64,000 nt of DNA from Xenorhabdus griffiniae (GCF_037265215.1 NZ_CP147737.1:1582001-1646000); one strand, 5' to 3'; numbered from the stretch's first letter, positions 20,301 through 26,726 are shown. Made by a program: numbers and translations. The notes: generated by a model not told the origin, from the letters alone.

Positions 20301-22091
20301 TTTATGTTTGGTGACAATATCCAGTCGATTCTGGATACCAATATGGGTTCACTGTTTGGTCTGATGACGCAGGAATATACCTCAACGGGTGTGGCAAAAA
20401 CCACGTTTACCTTTAGCCCAACGGACTTGCCACGTCAGATCAAAAACAAATTGCTGGGGGATCTGGCAGGGGTTAGTGCGGATACCACGCTGGCGGATAT
20501 CTTTGGTGTGGATTATACCCCGAAAGGCGGTATTGTTTCTCGCTCTGGTCAGTCTGTTGATGGTGTCGCTATTTTGCGTGAAATGCTGGAAATCATCGGT
20601 GAATTCAGTGGCGATCAACTGAACGCCTTCACTGATCCAGACAAATTACTGGATAGCCTGAAAGCCGGCCTGAATATGGGGGCTGATGGCGTGAGATCGT
20701 TTGCTGAAAGCCACGGCCTGAAAGCCAAAGCACCGGATGAAAATCAGGAAGGGCGTGTTTCCATCATTAAAGGGGATGCATCGGCACCAGAAACGACACA
20801 GGCAGATCGCGCCTTTGGGCTGACGTCCCTGAACCTGCCAAACCTGTTTGCAACGCTGTTCAACCAGGATAAGCAGGCCGAGATGAAATCGCTGGTCACT
20901 AACTTAAAAGAGAATCTGACTGCCGACTTACTCAACATGCAGGATAAAACCTTCGACTTCCTGCGTAATAGCGGTCATCTGCAAGGGGATGGTGACATCC
21001 ACGTTTCTTTGGGTAACTACAACTTTAACTGGGGTGGTGACGGTAAAGATCTCGGTGCGTATCTGGGAGATAACAATAACTTCTGGGGCGGCCGTGGTGA
21101 TGACGTTTTCTATTCCGTAGGTACCTCGAATATTTTCACAGGTGGCCAGGGTAATGATGTCGGTGTCATGATGGGGCGTGAAAACATGATGTTTGGTGGT
21201 GCAGGCAATGATGTGGCTGTATTGGCTGGACGGATTAACTACGCCTACATGGGAGATGGCGATGATCAGGTCTTTGCCTTTGGTGAAGGTGGCGTGATTG
21301 ATGGCGGCAAGGGACGTGATTATATCGTGGCTTCCGGCAACTTTAACCGCATTGATGCAGGGGAAGATCAGGATTACGTTGTCACCATTGGCAATAATAA
21401 TCAGGTTGATTTAGGTAAAGGTAACGACTTTGCGACGGTATTCGGCAACAATAACCGAGTCGATGGCAAGGAAGGTAACAATGCCATCAAATTGATGGGT
21501 TATCACGCTGTTATCAATGGAGGGACAGGTAGTGATCACCTGATTGCCGATGTGGTCTCTAAGTTCAGCCAGCTTAACGGTGGCGATGGTGATGATCTGC
21601 TGGTATTGGGTGGATACCAAAACCGCTTCAAAGGCGGCATGGGCGTGAATAGCTTTGTGGTCAGTGGTGATGTGATTGATAACGTGGTTGAAGATATCAA
21701 GCAAGGCGACAAGATTATTTTTAACGATATCAATTGGCAAAACCTGTGGTTCCAACGCAGCGGTTACGATTTAGTTCTGTTGACCCAGCGTAATGTCAAA
21801 GATACCTCTGCACAGGGGGAATTTGAGGCAGTGGGTTCTATAACGTTCAATGGCTATTTCAATGGCAACCGAGCGGATATCATCACCCAAATGGGAGATA
21901 AAGATGCACAGGGCGAGCGTGAATATACAGCACTCTCTGCCAATGCCGTTGATTCCCTGGTGCAGGCTATGAGTGGATTCGCACCTAATATGGGAGACAG
22001 CAGCTTGATTGATTCGCTGGATAGTAAATCGAAATCAACCGTTATAACGGCTTGGTCTGATACCATTAATGGAAAATCTAAACTAGTCTGA
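8364..22091 (+). CDS. rtxA: RtxA, MARTX multifunctional autoprocessing toxin (4575 aa)
   Basis: A giant secreted toxin exported by RtxBDE. Layout: glycine-rich A repeats (residues ~20-190 and ~470-615); B repeats of 19-20 residues with T-x-VGDG cores (~615-1255); a lectin-like region (NLIVNGDFEQGVVGW, ~1362-1502); an alanine/glutamine-rich coiled coil (~1505-1725). The effector region (~1830-3490) follows, then the inositol-phosphate-activated cysteine protease domain (~3500-3683; His3564 in VGHG, Cys3609 in VGCSL). C-terminal B/C repeats (~3743-3833, ~4209-4445) are GGxGND-type. Effectors as I read them: RDTND-like (~1876-2293), RID-type four-helix bundle (~2295-2388), ABH (~2433-2686; Ser2557 in GYSMGG), C58/YopT-like (Cys2761, His2900, Asp2919), MCF-like (Arg-Cys3238-Asp, His3350, Asp3369). 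RID's catalytic half is missing. No ACD or RRSP domain was recognised. The frame is intact. Confidence 0.95.
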   Translation: MGKPFWRSVEYFVTGNYFADDGDNNIKAIGFGGNIYAYGGNDHITVGSIGATVYTGSGHDTVVGGAAYLKVIDTTGNLTVKGGAGYAEIDKNESGNIGFSGVAGGVSITHTGKVGDITYGGGAAYNRIERIRQAADTYSETRGNIRFEGVGGYNHIYSDVAHGNIYFTGGGAYNEIIRKGKANDFGSEGMEYAKAEEVVLTTATMSGAWIGNSHQVTGVKSAREPNTYLFAFEDGTYTKINKVQLRNDPETGKLRYFSTAWFKTGKHLKELEKQDISDQGVFNSVDEDGAYTLSNLIVEQQKPITIHAVEKKLTENQWVDYGNGVQINAADITLSDAKMGGYAIYRDGTTVDVKAVKSNRMPNTYIYGKQLGEYTKVVVVELKNDPNTGVLRYIARPWYKEGNHTANLANTDISLANGYHYMGTGSYSLSDLHYSVNTVRTTSSRVPDMHEYSDLELFNSATDSNDSSGDIHYVGAGGGNIIKSNVTRGNVNFKGAGIANVIEHSSEFGNTIFAGGGGANIIIKKGKEGNLNFDGAGIANVLLHQSRSGEMNVNAGGAANVLVRVGDGRYLAHLLAVGNISIHKGNGNSRIAMGGGFNTHTQIGHGDAFWTGIGGANVLTQMGNGNVASILAGGTNILTKVGEGDLQSAMLGGANIITHISHNEASDSGSANTSVIALGGANILTKKGKGNVQAVMGGGGNVLTHMGDGKTTGVMLGGANILTKVGQGDTTGIMLGLGNVLTHVGDGQTLGVMGALGNIFTKVGDGTTIAAMIGAGNIFTHVGEGNAWALMGGKGNIFTKVGDGDALALMLALGNVYTHVGDGKSVALMIAKGNIATKVGDGDALSAMIGKGNIFTQIGDGSTFAAMIGGANVLTKVGDDLTAALMVGNANIYTHVGDGTSIGLFAGKTNIMTKVGDGTTLSAMFGEANIMTHVGDGLTGVLALGKANIVTKVGNDFMGVVAASEANVVTHVNQEGNSTTAAVLAGKGNILTKVGDGSAVGLLVSKIGNIMTHVGDGTTVGFAKGEGNIITKVGDGLGINAAWGKGNILTQAGHGDRYNFAKGDANIITKIGDGQEVTVVQGQANIVTHVGNGDDYTGAWGKANVITKVGDGRNVVLAKGEANIVTQIGHGDSFNVLWSQGNVVTKVGDGMQVTAAKGKGNITTTVGNGLSVTAVHGDLNINTKVGDGVSVNVAWGKFNVNTRVGDGLNVSVMKGKGNANIRVGDGLNVNASYARNNVAIQVGNGDFYSLAVAESNTQSDKLNALFDNLKQTVLGHAGSQGINYLVNGDEATTSGTHKGRGAIDLPEVSSLNGFKLTEVNEISSDLAKDLKGAVTGVDTPDIAGIEKALGSEERLNPNRPRNLIVNGDFEQGVVGWKSTNGIEANHSAKAYGLSDEGHGKRVSELDVSGNTNIYQDIQNLTAGEEITVKFDFARRAGSSADNGLEVWWNGKVVFAAANGDSEWQNKTLTLTANAGSNRLAFSGIGLNDGLGYVLDNVVATAELKDGGVADHVKQDKAAHNALQDKETAEADNQRLAQEKDKQLAAIAGTQSQLEATDLDALNANGQSQRNAIKEEAQAVTDEMLAQVKGLETLDVHASHHGESGQQWRDQFAAGLQQRIQTELNQSGETAQNQLDNIQKVIAARLGDTKDAVAKSEMGALKAEQNQQDAEQDIEEALIQAKNREKEALDRELKAKRAEHEGNLAVQQAEQHGQHEVSAADNKTAQVQHDAKGSKLDNSHKPVRTGATGSGLSGKTYNANYSEDIEHAEKSKSNINANSTVQADGRFSEQLQELDKDLSELGNAKAALNRLQINAGIRAKKVLTSVHGETSDNQVISQPSAVVTEWIRDTPRISGLDLSGLKALGEEHVQQDSVAPAETGYSVASKAQKVANVYRWLDKDNKLATEKYIPVPGFDRVDADISDDLRQEMVTFIENYLQLTNSENSVPEDQYTSLAKLFVDATIDYDWDKRVEFVSRLESYGYSFEPVHGDKSIVSFWSGKNFKQYRAVLDAAQTDGKKVVYDIDVKGNKFAIALNKSLMNWAFYHLKSDIAEQKALQSAVNAATYSNTGFWSSLYATGSRDDVYLISEGGLPLGNYFWNVELPVLRQLQREGLVGEIRLLDKAAAEYKGASPESLGRRLTEAGVTVKVRFNSLSLAEQERLLALDPDKYKPYTLVDLDIKTSAIDNLLNQALPFYGLRTERNLLVSEVDGEGFEVRPWPGKNSDSFKTIMLENPKDSAQIKSIERFILANYNHYDQLPDELHLVKDRIVSHEHGRTRIIAEKAEGSWRYKPQTDLMSVGELREAAYVKGKILGDSYRNVLDALSNYENVLQNSKDYSFDAVEKLTVLRYQVESYLQGHPDSKRVPALQNLLSQVSVRLEESLMLTEVTLRGGEKVAIDNNGTPPRDSEPSNSITRLINGRLFGTKEERRNVDNDTQMILDEFVKQGTADNITLQGEAGRLTGYYYNGAQQEQDGPSATKKVVLFLHGSHSSAEEQTITIQNYYQRQGVDMLAVNMRGYGSSDGHPSEKGLYQDARTMFRYLVNDRGIQPENIIIHGYSMGGAVAADLARYAERRGQAVSGLLLDRPMPSMTKGITAHGVPNPVGISGALAKAINGQFSVEKNLQGISKQTPIMLLTDNEGLGKEGEKLRAKLAVAGYQVSGQPTSYGHEDHGLISNYADQIVSILSAPQRENGSVKAGLREKMLYILFDMKSGGKELDKYSLHFNQGGSLLNELQKLVPEIGNVLLTNGNHVESKEFLEGICFALSGRYLIEERVHGLGGGKAYLSWLTDAVKAYNDNTVNKKSDINSIEASLLNQYRRQNIGPAIQDLLSMQYSQTQNQSNLADRRKANQAYGGKLKANGLTGDRIDRSLSNDIAGYESVMETLRNVDKTTYMSFMSEDHAMAVVVHKGENQTVWSFYDPNCGIKSFDNYKDFEHFMDSFHKGMITGYQSKFAYTYEASQEEGQSFYVNYNIFEDDTISQYDGVWKQAREGEQPYVLRALKEQGKTFKLGANVTGRVVDYDNDAVTLEVTTKKGEKIRVEVESHNFKQAANLVQSNIDKVVAHAKNGTFILKASAENITQQPNAEIAPDSFEVKPQPDEPEVLKGADNDLKRYGEAIKPQPAGPGKKLIDIRTTEDFLAGYKQGHAEQIVDGFRPNMNLKQLVDLLLKGNWNLEQKGALAWEIESRALKITFQPRAEKYNRLFRDVASTGIADTKASEQLAPQLLLLNLSNDGFGGRCDPLSKLVLVAKQLENEGQEGVARQLLEKMYSAAAVLNNPERYSATEHANANKLLGSLAALHAKNPMSATSMKVWKEKLEDTKALTVDGVVQKITAGNPEGQPVLLELDGPDHAMAAWAKGSGENRVYGFYDPNVGIIEFSSAEKFGAYVTRFFGESDLNMAQSYKLPKNAAGESFFERVAVMDGEVLATYRPRWAENFTMRDILELPVFDDTPIKKPAEIDATHSVKKPLGDDSLESHIHVNNQDVNAWENIVVKPQHEGSDSRFAGQIIIQTENDPVVAQAAANLAGKHPDSSLIVQLDANGQYRVVYGDPAVLSGKLRWQIVGHGREGAAQNHTRLSGYSADELALKLKQFRTDFQQAGTPDHISLVGCSLIGDDNRNGFAHRFISALDKQGIRTTVSARSSEVAVDSIGRKYTKDAQEQWVHKLTDDKLVLGWNDNGEVESHSERIRFGIAENDINLSRVGQTEVGAKAQGAIVENAEKFHAPKQRDAADNHATVVSSNNQLSYSGNIQVQVGDGEFTAINWGTTNVGIKAGTGGFKSLAFGDNNVMVHIGEGNSKHSVDIAGYQALEGAQLFVGNRNISFNLGRSNDLIVMLEKSIPTPPLVNPFDGAARISGVLQNIAGSFDSPDWLATQNQQWTLESAKKYVSDLSGLDLTSSVNYKTLTDLDSQNERSSRGLKNDLESTLNKKYNQWLSGNGNTPEMGKISRANKLRQANEKLAFNFAVGGQGADIQVTTGNWNFMFGDNIQSILDTNMGSLFGLMTQEYTSTGVAKTTFTFSPTDLPRQIKNKLLGDLAGVSADTTLADIFGVDYTPKGGIVSRSGQSVDGVAILREMLEIIGEFSGDQLNAFTDPDKLLDSLKAGLNMGADGVRSFAESHGLKAKAPDENQEGRVSIIKGDASAPETTQADRAFGLTSLNLPNLFATLFNQDKQAEMKSLVTNLKENLTADLLNMQDKTFDFLRNSGHLQGDGDIHVSLGNYNFNWGGDGKDLGAYLGDNNNFWGGRGDDVFYSVGTSNIFTGGQGNDVGVMMGRENMMFGGAGNDVAVLAGRINYAYMGDGDDQVFAFGEGGVIDGGKGRDYIVASGNFNRIDAGEDQDYVVTIGNNNQVDLGKGNDFATVFGNNNRVDGKEGNNAIKLMGYHAVINGGTGSDHLIADVVSKFSQLNGGDGDDLLVLGGYQNRFKGGMGVNSFVVSGDVIDNVVEDIKQGDKIIFNDINWQNLWFQRSGYDLVLLTQRNVKDTSAQGEFEAVGSITFNGYFNGNRADIITQMGDKDAQGEREYTALSANAVDSLVQAMSGFAPNMGDSSLIDSLDSKSKSTVITAWSDTINGKSKLV

Positions 22092-22104
22092 TAGTCTTAT
22101 TAAC

Positions 22105-22133
22105 AAAATGGCCCATGAATATGGGCCATTTTT
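22105..22133 (+). terminator. Rho-independent terminator of rtxHCA
   Basis: AAAATGGCCCAT, loop GAAT, then ATGGGCCATTTTT: a perfect 12-bp stem ending in a T-run, 13 nt after the rtxA stop codon. A textbook terminator. Confidence 0.92.
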
Positions 22134-22232
22134 CAATTAACGTGTTATTGGGATTTATCACTATTTAGCCTCCTTATGGCGAGCATCATTACGGGTGAAT
22201 ACGTCCCCAAATATTATCATTCAGGACGATGA

Positions 22233-22258
22233 GGACCCCATACGGGCACGGATAGGTC
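22233..22258 (+). repeat. Left inverted repeat flanking vapBC
   Basis: GGACCCCATACGGGCACGGA followed by TAGGTC. Its reverse complement matches the sequence at 22957-22980 at about 21 of 24 positions. The two copies bracket the vapBC pair and its promoter at a distance of about 700 bp. Confidence 0.6.
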
Positions 22259-22284
22259 GAATTGTTTTGATTCTATTTTTGATG

Positions 22285-22302
22285 TATATTAGCATCAATA
22301 TA
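22285..22302. promoter_or_regulatory. Candidate VapB operator
   Basis: TATATT-AGCATC-AATATA is an inverted repeat 20 bp before the vapB start, in a plausible promoter position. VapB antitoxins usually autorepress at such palindromes. Inferred only from position and symmetry. Confidence 0.4.
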
Positions 22303-22322
22303 TGAATCATTGAGGTAATATT

Positions 22323-22526
22323 ATGCGAACTACCGTCACGATAGATGATACATTATATGCTCAGGCGCTAGAGATGGCCGAGCCTGGCATGGATAAAGCC
22401 GATATTTTTCGGGAAGCTGTGAAAACGTTTGTTCGTGTGCAGGCGGCAAAAAGATTGGCTGCGCTTGGCGGTTCATCGCCTGAAATGCAGATGGTTCCCC
22501 GCCGCCATGAGGAGCCATCCTCATAA
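22323..22526 (+). CDS. vapB: VapB-like antitoxin
   Basis: A 67-residue protein with an N-terminal ribbon-helix-helix ([20 protein letters not shown]) of the type found in VapB antitoxins of the VapB-2/Arc kind, and a short C-terminal tail ([18 protein letters not shown]) that should occupy the toxin. GAGG lies 7-8 nt before the ATG. Its stop overlaps the vapC start (TAATG), giving tight coupling. Confidence 0.85.
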   Translation: MRTTVTIDDTLYAQALEMAEPGMDKADIFREAVKTFVRVQAAKRLAALGGSSPEMQMVPRRHEEPSS

Positions 22527-22930
22527 TGACTGTTTTGGTTGATACGTCCGTTTGGGTTGACCACTTCAAAAACAGGAATGACGGGTTGGTTCAGTTGCTG
22601 AGCTGGGATCTGGTTCTAATTCACCCGATGATACTGGCCGAGATAGCCTGTGGAACTCCTCCAGCGCCAAGACAGCGAACGCTTGGTGATCTAGGTTTGT
22701 TACCACAGAGTCATCACGCCAGTATTGCTGAAGTAATGGCATTTATTGAAAATAAAAAATTGTACGGGCTTGGATGTGGCTTTGTTGATATTACGTTGCT
22801 GGCATCGACCATGATAACGCCAGGAGCGAAGCTCTGGACGCTAGATAAACGACTTGAGGGGTTGGCTAAACGTTTTAATGCGAATTATCAGCCGATTTCA
22901 TTAGGGCGGGACCACGGTCCCAGCTTATAG
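22526..22930 (+). CDS. vapC: VapC-like PIN-domain ribonuclease toxin
   Basis: A 134-residue PIN-domain protein. The four acidic residues expected for metal binding are visible: Asp6 (LVDTSVWVDH), Glu39 (ILAEIACG), Asp88 (GFVDITLLAS) and Asp107 (LWTLDKRL). VapC toxins cleave initiator tRNA or rRNA and are neutralised by the cognate VapB. Coupled to vapB by a 1-nt overlap. It lies just downstream of the rtxA terminator, between the two flanking inverted repeats. Confidence 0.9.
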   Translation: MTVLVDTSVWVDHFKNRNDGLVQLLSWDLVLIHPMILAEIACGTPPAPRQRTLGDLGLLPQSHHASIAEVMAFIENKKLYGLGCGFVDITLLASTMITPGAKLWTLDKRLEGLAKRFNANYQPISLGRDHGPSL

Positions 22931-22956
22931 TGAATTACCGTGATTAATGCAATGCT

Positions 22957-22983
22957 GACCTATCCACGCCCGCATGGGGGACA
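22957..22983 (-). repeat. Right inverted repeat flanking vapBC
   Basis: GACCTATCCACGCCCGCATG followed by GGGGACA, the partner of the left repeat at 22233-22258 (about 21/24 matches after reverse complementation). It begins about 27 bp after the vapC stop codon. The remaining bases to 23107 hold no recognisable gene. Confidence 0.6.
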
Positions 22984-23107
22984 CGCCTTCGGTAACGCCC
23001 TGAGAGTGTCCGGTCAAGCTGGTGGGGGTATTTAGATAGGGTTCATATGGATTGAAACTATATGAATCCTAATTTTTTATAACAATGTTAATGGCAGTCT
23101 GATAAAT

Positions 23108-23208
23108 AAATATCGTTTCAAAATGATAGGAGTATTTCTTACCCCGCGCGGAGCGCGGGGTAAGAAACTCCAACATCTGATACTCTCAGTATTATGAAAA
23201 CCTATTTA
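23108..23208 (+). repeat. Family B palindromic repeat, copy 1
   Basis: A second MITE-like family of about 100 bp. The centre is a strong palindrome (TTACCCCGCGCGGAGCGCGG then GGTAA). The ends are imperfect inverted repeats (AAATATCGTTTCAAAATGAT at the left, ATTATGAAAACCTATTTA at the right). The other copy is at 29458-29553. The two copies share nearly identical outer sequence (CTCCAACATCTGATACTCTC) and differ in the palindrome. Confidence 0.78.
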
Positions 23209-23215
23209 TAAGATG

Positions 23216-23320
23216 TATACGCATTAAACTTCAAGCTGCAATTTATAACATGATATGAAACCTGATTTCTCCCCGCTTCGCGGGGAGAAATTACATGCAT
23301 CTTGAAGTCAGAATGGTATA
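23216..23320 (-). repeat. Family A palindromic repeat, copy 2
   Basis: A copy in the opposite orientation to copy 1, starting TATACGCATTAAACTTCAAG and ending TTGAAGTCAGAATGGTATA, with the centre CTCCCCGCTTCGCGGGGAG. It follows family B copy 1 by 7 bp, so two unrelated elements are placed side by side upstream of a truncated gene. Confidence 0.8.
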
Positions 23321-23467
23321 TTCGGATAGAAAAAAACGTTTTGCTCCTATTGTCTTTATATAATGGGATACAAGGTGTATTTTATTTGGTATTCGCTCTT
23401 CTATAATTCCATTTAGGCTTTTAAAATAAAGGCCTGCAATTAGTTTTACATCTTTTTCTCCATTTAT

Positions 23468-24652
23468 ATAAGAGCAGACGAATGCTCAGGAAAGCCGCTA
23501 ATAAATAAAAAATACGAATTCGCTGATAAAATTTTAACCGCCACATTGGGAAATAAAACCGTCCTTGGTACAAATATTCATCTTGTTCTGAATGAAAAAC
23601 AAGAAATTAAAGTATCCATAGGAACTGAATCAGAAATTCAGACATTCACTGATGAGCAAAGAAAAAAACAGCAAAAAGAAAATAATAGAAAGAATGGAAT
23701 TCCACATAGAGGCTCGTATGGTTGGAGAAAGAAAACCAATCCTTACGAAATAAATAATAGCCTGACTATTACTGGAGAGATTTCTGCCGAAAAAGGTGCT
23801 GAAACCCGGAGTTGGTCAAAAGAATTAGAGTTTGAGTTTAAAAAAGGTAAAAAGAAATTAGGCCCGATAGATTCGGCTATCAATGGGATAAACAAAATCA
23901 ATGATATTCTTTCTTGTGGGCACCCTAAAGATAAATTTAAAGTCGCCAATCTTGAACTTGCTTATCCTTTAATCGATATTTGCGGTGGATATGAATTATC
24001 ACACAGTGATGATTGTAGTCTATTCTATAAGTTTAACGGTGAAATAACAGCAAACCCACTAATAGGAATTAATCTTCGGCTCGATGTCGTTCAAATATTT
24101 GCCGCTTACTATAAACTGGATGAAGTCGTTGCCATGATCCGTGAAGCGGGAGAAGAGCACGAAAAAGAAGTTAAAAAAGATAAAAATGGGGCATTTTATG
24201 GAGTGCAATTAGATTTAATCCTGAGTGGTGATCTTAAGGTAAAATTTGGTTGGGAATCAGATGATAAAGGAAGCTGGTCTTTCAAAAAAGAGGGTGTATT
24301 AGAGGCAGGGTTTGGTATTACGGCTGAAACTAATATTCGCGGCGGTGCTCGTTATTATGCTATTTATGGATATTTTGATGCATCTGCTACAGTTGCAGCT
24401 AAAATGATGGTGGCTCTGGAATCCACAGAAAAAAGTATGGAGTTAATACTTTATCATGATGGTATTCAGGCATCGGCGAGTGTGAAATATGGAATGAGTG
24501 TAGGGAAAGATGAAAAAGAATCTAACGGTGATATATTAAATGAAGAATCGACACAAAACCAAAAAAAAACTGAAGGGGTAGAAGAGTGTGATTGGGTATT
24601 TCAAAAACCGATTAGTAAAGAAGAATCACCGTACAGGATTTCTTTGGGTTAG
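23468..24652 (+). pseudogene. 5'-truncated gene of unknown function (possible T6SS effector-type remnant)
   Basis: A 368-residue open frame from a TTG at 23546, with the frame continuing upstream without a stop to 23417. Residues read from about 23468 (ADECSGKPLINKKYEFADKI) look coding, but there is no ATG and no ribosome binding site, so the 5' end appears lost. The coding part is AT-rich and beta-strand-rich, with blocks such as GEITANPLIGINLRLDVVQ, GVQLDLILSGDLKVKFGWES and NIRGGARYYAIYGYFDASAT. It ends SPYRISLG. I recall similar long beta-rich proteins near type VI secretion VgrG/PAAR genes, but cannot name the family. The next gene begins inside its last codons, as in effector/immunity pairs. 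The family A and B repeats directly upstream may mark the deletion. Confidence 0.5.
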
Positions 24653-25551
24653 TATTTTATTATGTATATTTACTTCCTCTGCATCAGGAAAAACAAATAT
24701 GGAATATAAATATTTATTATCAATGAATACACATCGGAGTGTTTGTGTTGTTCGTCTTAATGAGATGATGGCAATGCATAATGTACGCTCACGCAGCGGA
24801 ACGGAATCCAGTGGATTAAATATTAACTGCCTTTTTAGAAAATGGTAATAATACACTCTCTGTTTCAATGGGTAAAAAAGCTATTGATAAGGATTTTGAA
24901 AAATTTAACCCTGATTCATGGTGCGAAGCAATCATCAGAAAAGTATCTGCATATGACCCAGGTCAAATTGTTAGTTATATTAAATTATCTGTAGATAAAG
25001 ATGGTGATATTGTTACTCACACTTCACCGAATCATATTTCTGATAATTCTTCAGATTTTTATTTTTCTGGTATGTCAATGAATTATGGAGAAAAGGGATT
25101 GTATAGAGCTCAAAAAAATTACCTTATTAGCGGTTTACCTGATTGGATGTGGGTAAAAGCTACCCCTGTTTCAGAAAAAAATTTAACAGAAATCAAAATA
25201 TTCTATCAAGAAATGATTAATATCTTTGCACAACAAAATCTAGATAAAATATGGAATATAACAAAACCTGCTTGGGAAGAATGGGCTATTGCAGAAAACA
25301 GTAATTCAAGGATATTTTTCGATTCAATGGGGTTTAAAGAGAAATTCGATAGTGGAAACTATGTGGTTAGAGTAACACCTGAATGGAAAAATTTCAGATT
25401 AGTCAGTTACAAAGGGGGGCGCCTTTTCCGTTTAGAAGAGGGATCTTTTGGTAATTCGCCAATACAGTTAGATAATAAAATTACAGGTAAAACAGCAACT
25501 TATAATCCTTATCTATCAATTGTTAATGGCAAAGTCGTTATAGCAAGATAA
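24588..25551 (+). pseudogene. Frameshifted gene for a secreted/periplasmic protein
   Basis: Two adjacent open frames (24588-24848 and 24868-25551) appear to be one gene broken by a single extra A in the TTAAC at 24823-24827. Removing it joins SSGLNI to TAFLENGNNTLSVSMGKKA and gives a continuous frame of about 320 codons. The first part has a signal-peptide pattern (basic KNRLVKKNHRTG, then FLWVSILLCIFTSSASG). The second part has no recognisable catalytic motif (KIWNITKPAWEEWAIAENSN, SYKGGRLFRLEEGSFGNSPI). It starts from GTG within the end of the upstream truncated gene, which with an export signal suggests a periplasmic immunity or accessory partner; this is inference. Unless the extra base is a sequencing error the full protein is not made. 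Confidence 0.6.
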
Positions 25552-25560
25552 TTAACCTTA

Positions 25561-25598
25561 TTGGCTAATCAAGGTTATTAGTGACTTTGATTAGCCAA
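25561..25598. terminator. Stem-loop after the frameshifted gene
   Basis: A 12-bp perfect inverted repeat (TTGGCTAATCAA / TTGATTAGCCAA) with a 14-nt loop, 10 nt after the stop codon. Position fits a terminator, but no clear T-run follows. Confidence 0.45.
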
Positions 25599-25738
25599 AC
25601 ATATCTGATGATGAAAAATAAAATTGAGTAGTGATAGTGTATATTTAAAATCTAACCTTGATTAGTATGCTTATCCAGCAATAATTGAGTTTTCTTTAAT
25701 CCCAATACCGATAATAAAATAAAAGGAGCTATAAGCTG

Positions 25739-26575
25739 ATGTTAAATATTGCCCTTGAAGCGGTGAACACCATCAGAAAAAAAACTCAGGAAGCTTTTTA
25801 TGGTGCGGGGCAGTTCGATTATAAATTCGACCGTTCTGTTGTTACCCAAACCGATTTAATGCTGGAAGCAGAAATTCGGGAACTATTTGAAAAACGCAGT
25901 CCGGGAGTGCCAGTTTGGGGAGAGGAATTTGGATTAAATGGGGCGGAAAAATTTGAATCGGGATGGATTATTGATCCTATTGATGGGACAAGGGCGTTTT
26001 TGTATGGCATCCCATTGTTCAGTACCTTGATTGCCTTTGTTGAACAAGGCGAACCTGTCGTTGGGGTAATGAGTTTTCCGGCGATTTCAACTGTGGTTTA
26101 TGCGGCAAAAGGTGAAGGTTGTTGGATGAGCGTCGAAGGTAAGCCACTACGTCAACTCAAAATTGCAGAAAATTCACCTGAAATGGTGAAACAGGCGGTG
26201 ATCACTGCTTCAGGAATACACAGTACGAGTTATAATCTTGCCGATGGAACCATCGCCTATAATTTGGACTCACTGGTAAAATCAGCGCGTGATTTTTCAT
26301 TTGTTAATGACGCTTACCAACATGCCATGGTTGCAGCCGGTCGCCTGCATTGTGCTATTGATACCTTAATGAAACCGTGGGATAGCGCTGCAATTCTGCC
26401 CTGTATTAAAGAAGCAGGTGGTGATTTTTGTACCCTGAATGGCAGTCGGGAAAAAGTGATATTTGGTGGTAGCCTGGTATCGGCATGTACGCCAAAATTG
26501 CTCGATAATGTTGTGCAGATAATGAATTCATCTATACCAATCCAACTTCAAATTCCAGCTTGTAAATCAATGTGA
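25739..26575 (+). CDS. Inositol monophosphatase-family phosphatase
   Basis: A 278-residue member of the IMPase/FBPase superfamily of Mg2+-dependent phosphatases. Metal-binding motifs are intact: GEE at Glu62-Glu63, the WIIDPIDGTRAF block with Asp79 and Asp82, and KPWDSAA with Asp215. The substrate cannot be read from sequence; relatives act on inositol phosphate, histidinol phosphate or PAP. AAGGAG lies about 10 nt before the ATG. The last 14 codons (from 26533, encoding IPIQLQIPACKSM) lie inside a family A repeat, so the native C-terminus has been replaced. It converges on an oxidoreductase and two methyltransferases, hinting at a role in a small-molecule pathway rather than housekeeping. 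Confidence 0.82.
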   Translation: MLNIALEAVNTIRKKTQEAFYGAGQFDYKFDRSVVTQTDLMLEAEIRELFEKRSPGVPVWGEEFGLNGAEKFESGWIIDPIDGTRAFLYGIPLFSTLIAFVEQGEPVVGVMSFPAISTVVYAAKGEGCWMSVEGKPLRQLKIAENSPEMVKQAVITASGIHSTSYNLADGTIAYNLDSLVKSARDFSFVNDAYQHAMVAAGRLHCAIDTLMKPWDSAAILPCIKEAGGDFCTLNGSREKVIFGGSLVSACTPKLLDNVVQIMNSSIPIQLQIPACKSM

Positions 26576-26637
26576 TTGTTTATATCTCCCCGCGTAGCGG
26601 GGAGATATAAGACGTATCTTGAAAGATGATTGGTATA
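26533..26637 (+). repeat. Family A palindromic repeat, copy 3 (overlaps a CDS end)
   Basis: A divergent family A element (TATACCAATCCAACTTCAAA at the left end, GATTGGTATA at the right, centre ATCTCCCCGCGTAGCGGGGA). Its first 43 bp are translated as the end of the IMPase-like gene and provide the TGA stop. It shares the ATGTGATTGTTTAT segment with copy 4, marking a subfamily. Confidence 0.8.
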
Positions 26638-26726
26638 GTTTAGATTAAACGATTTTGTATTTGATGATATCAGCTATTTCATGGATTGTTATTCAACAAA
26701 GCCACTGATTGTATGAACTATGCTTA

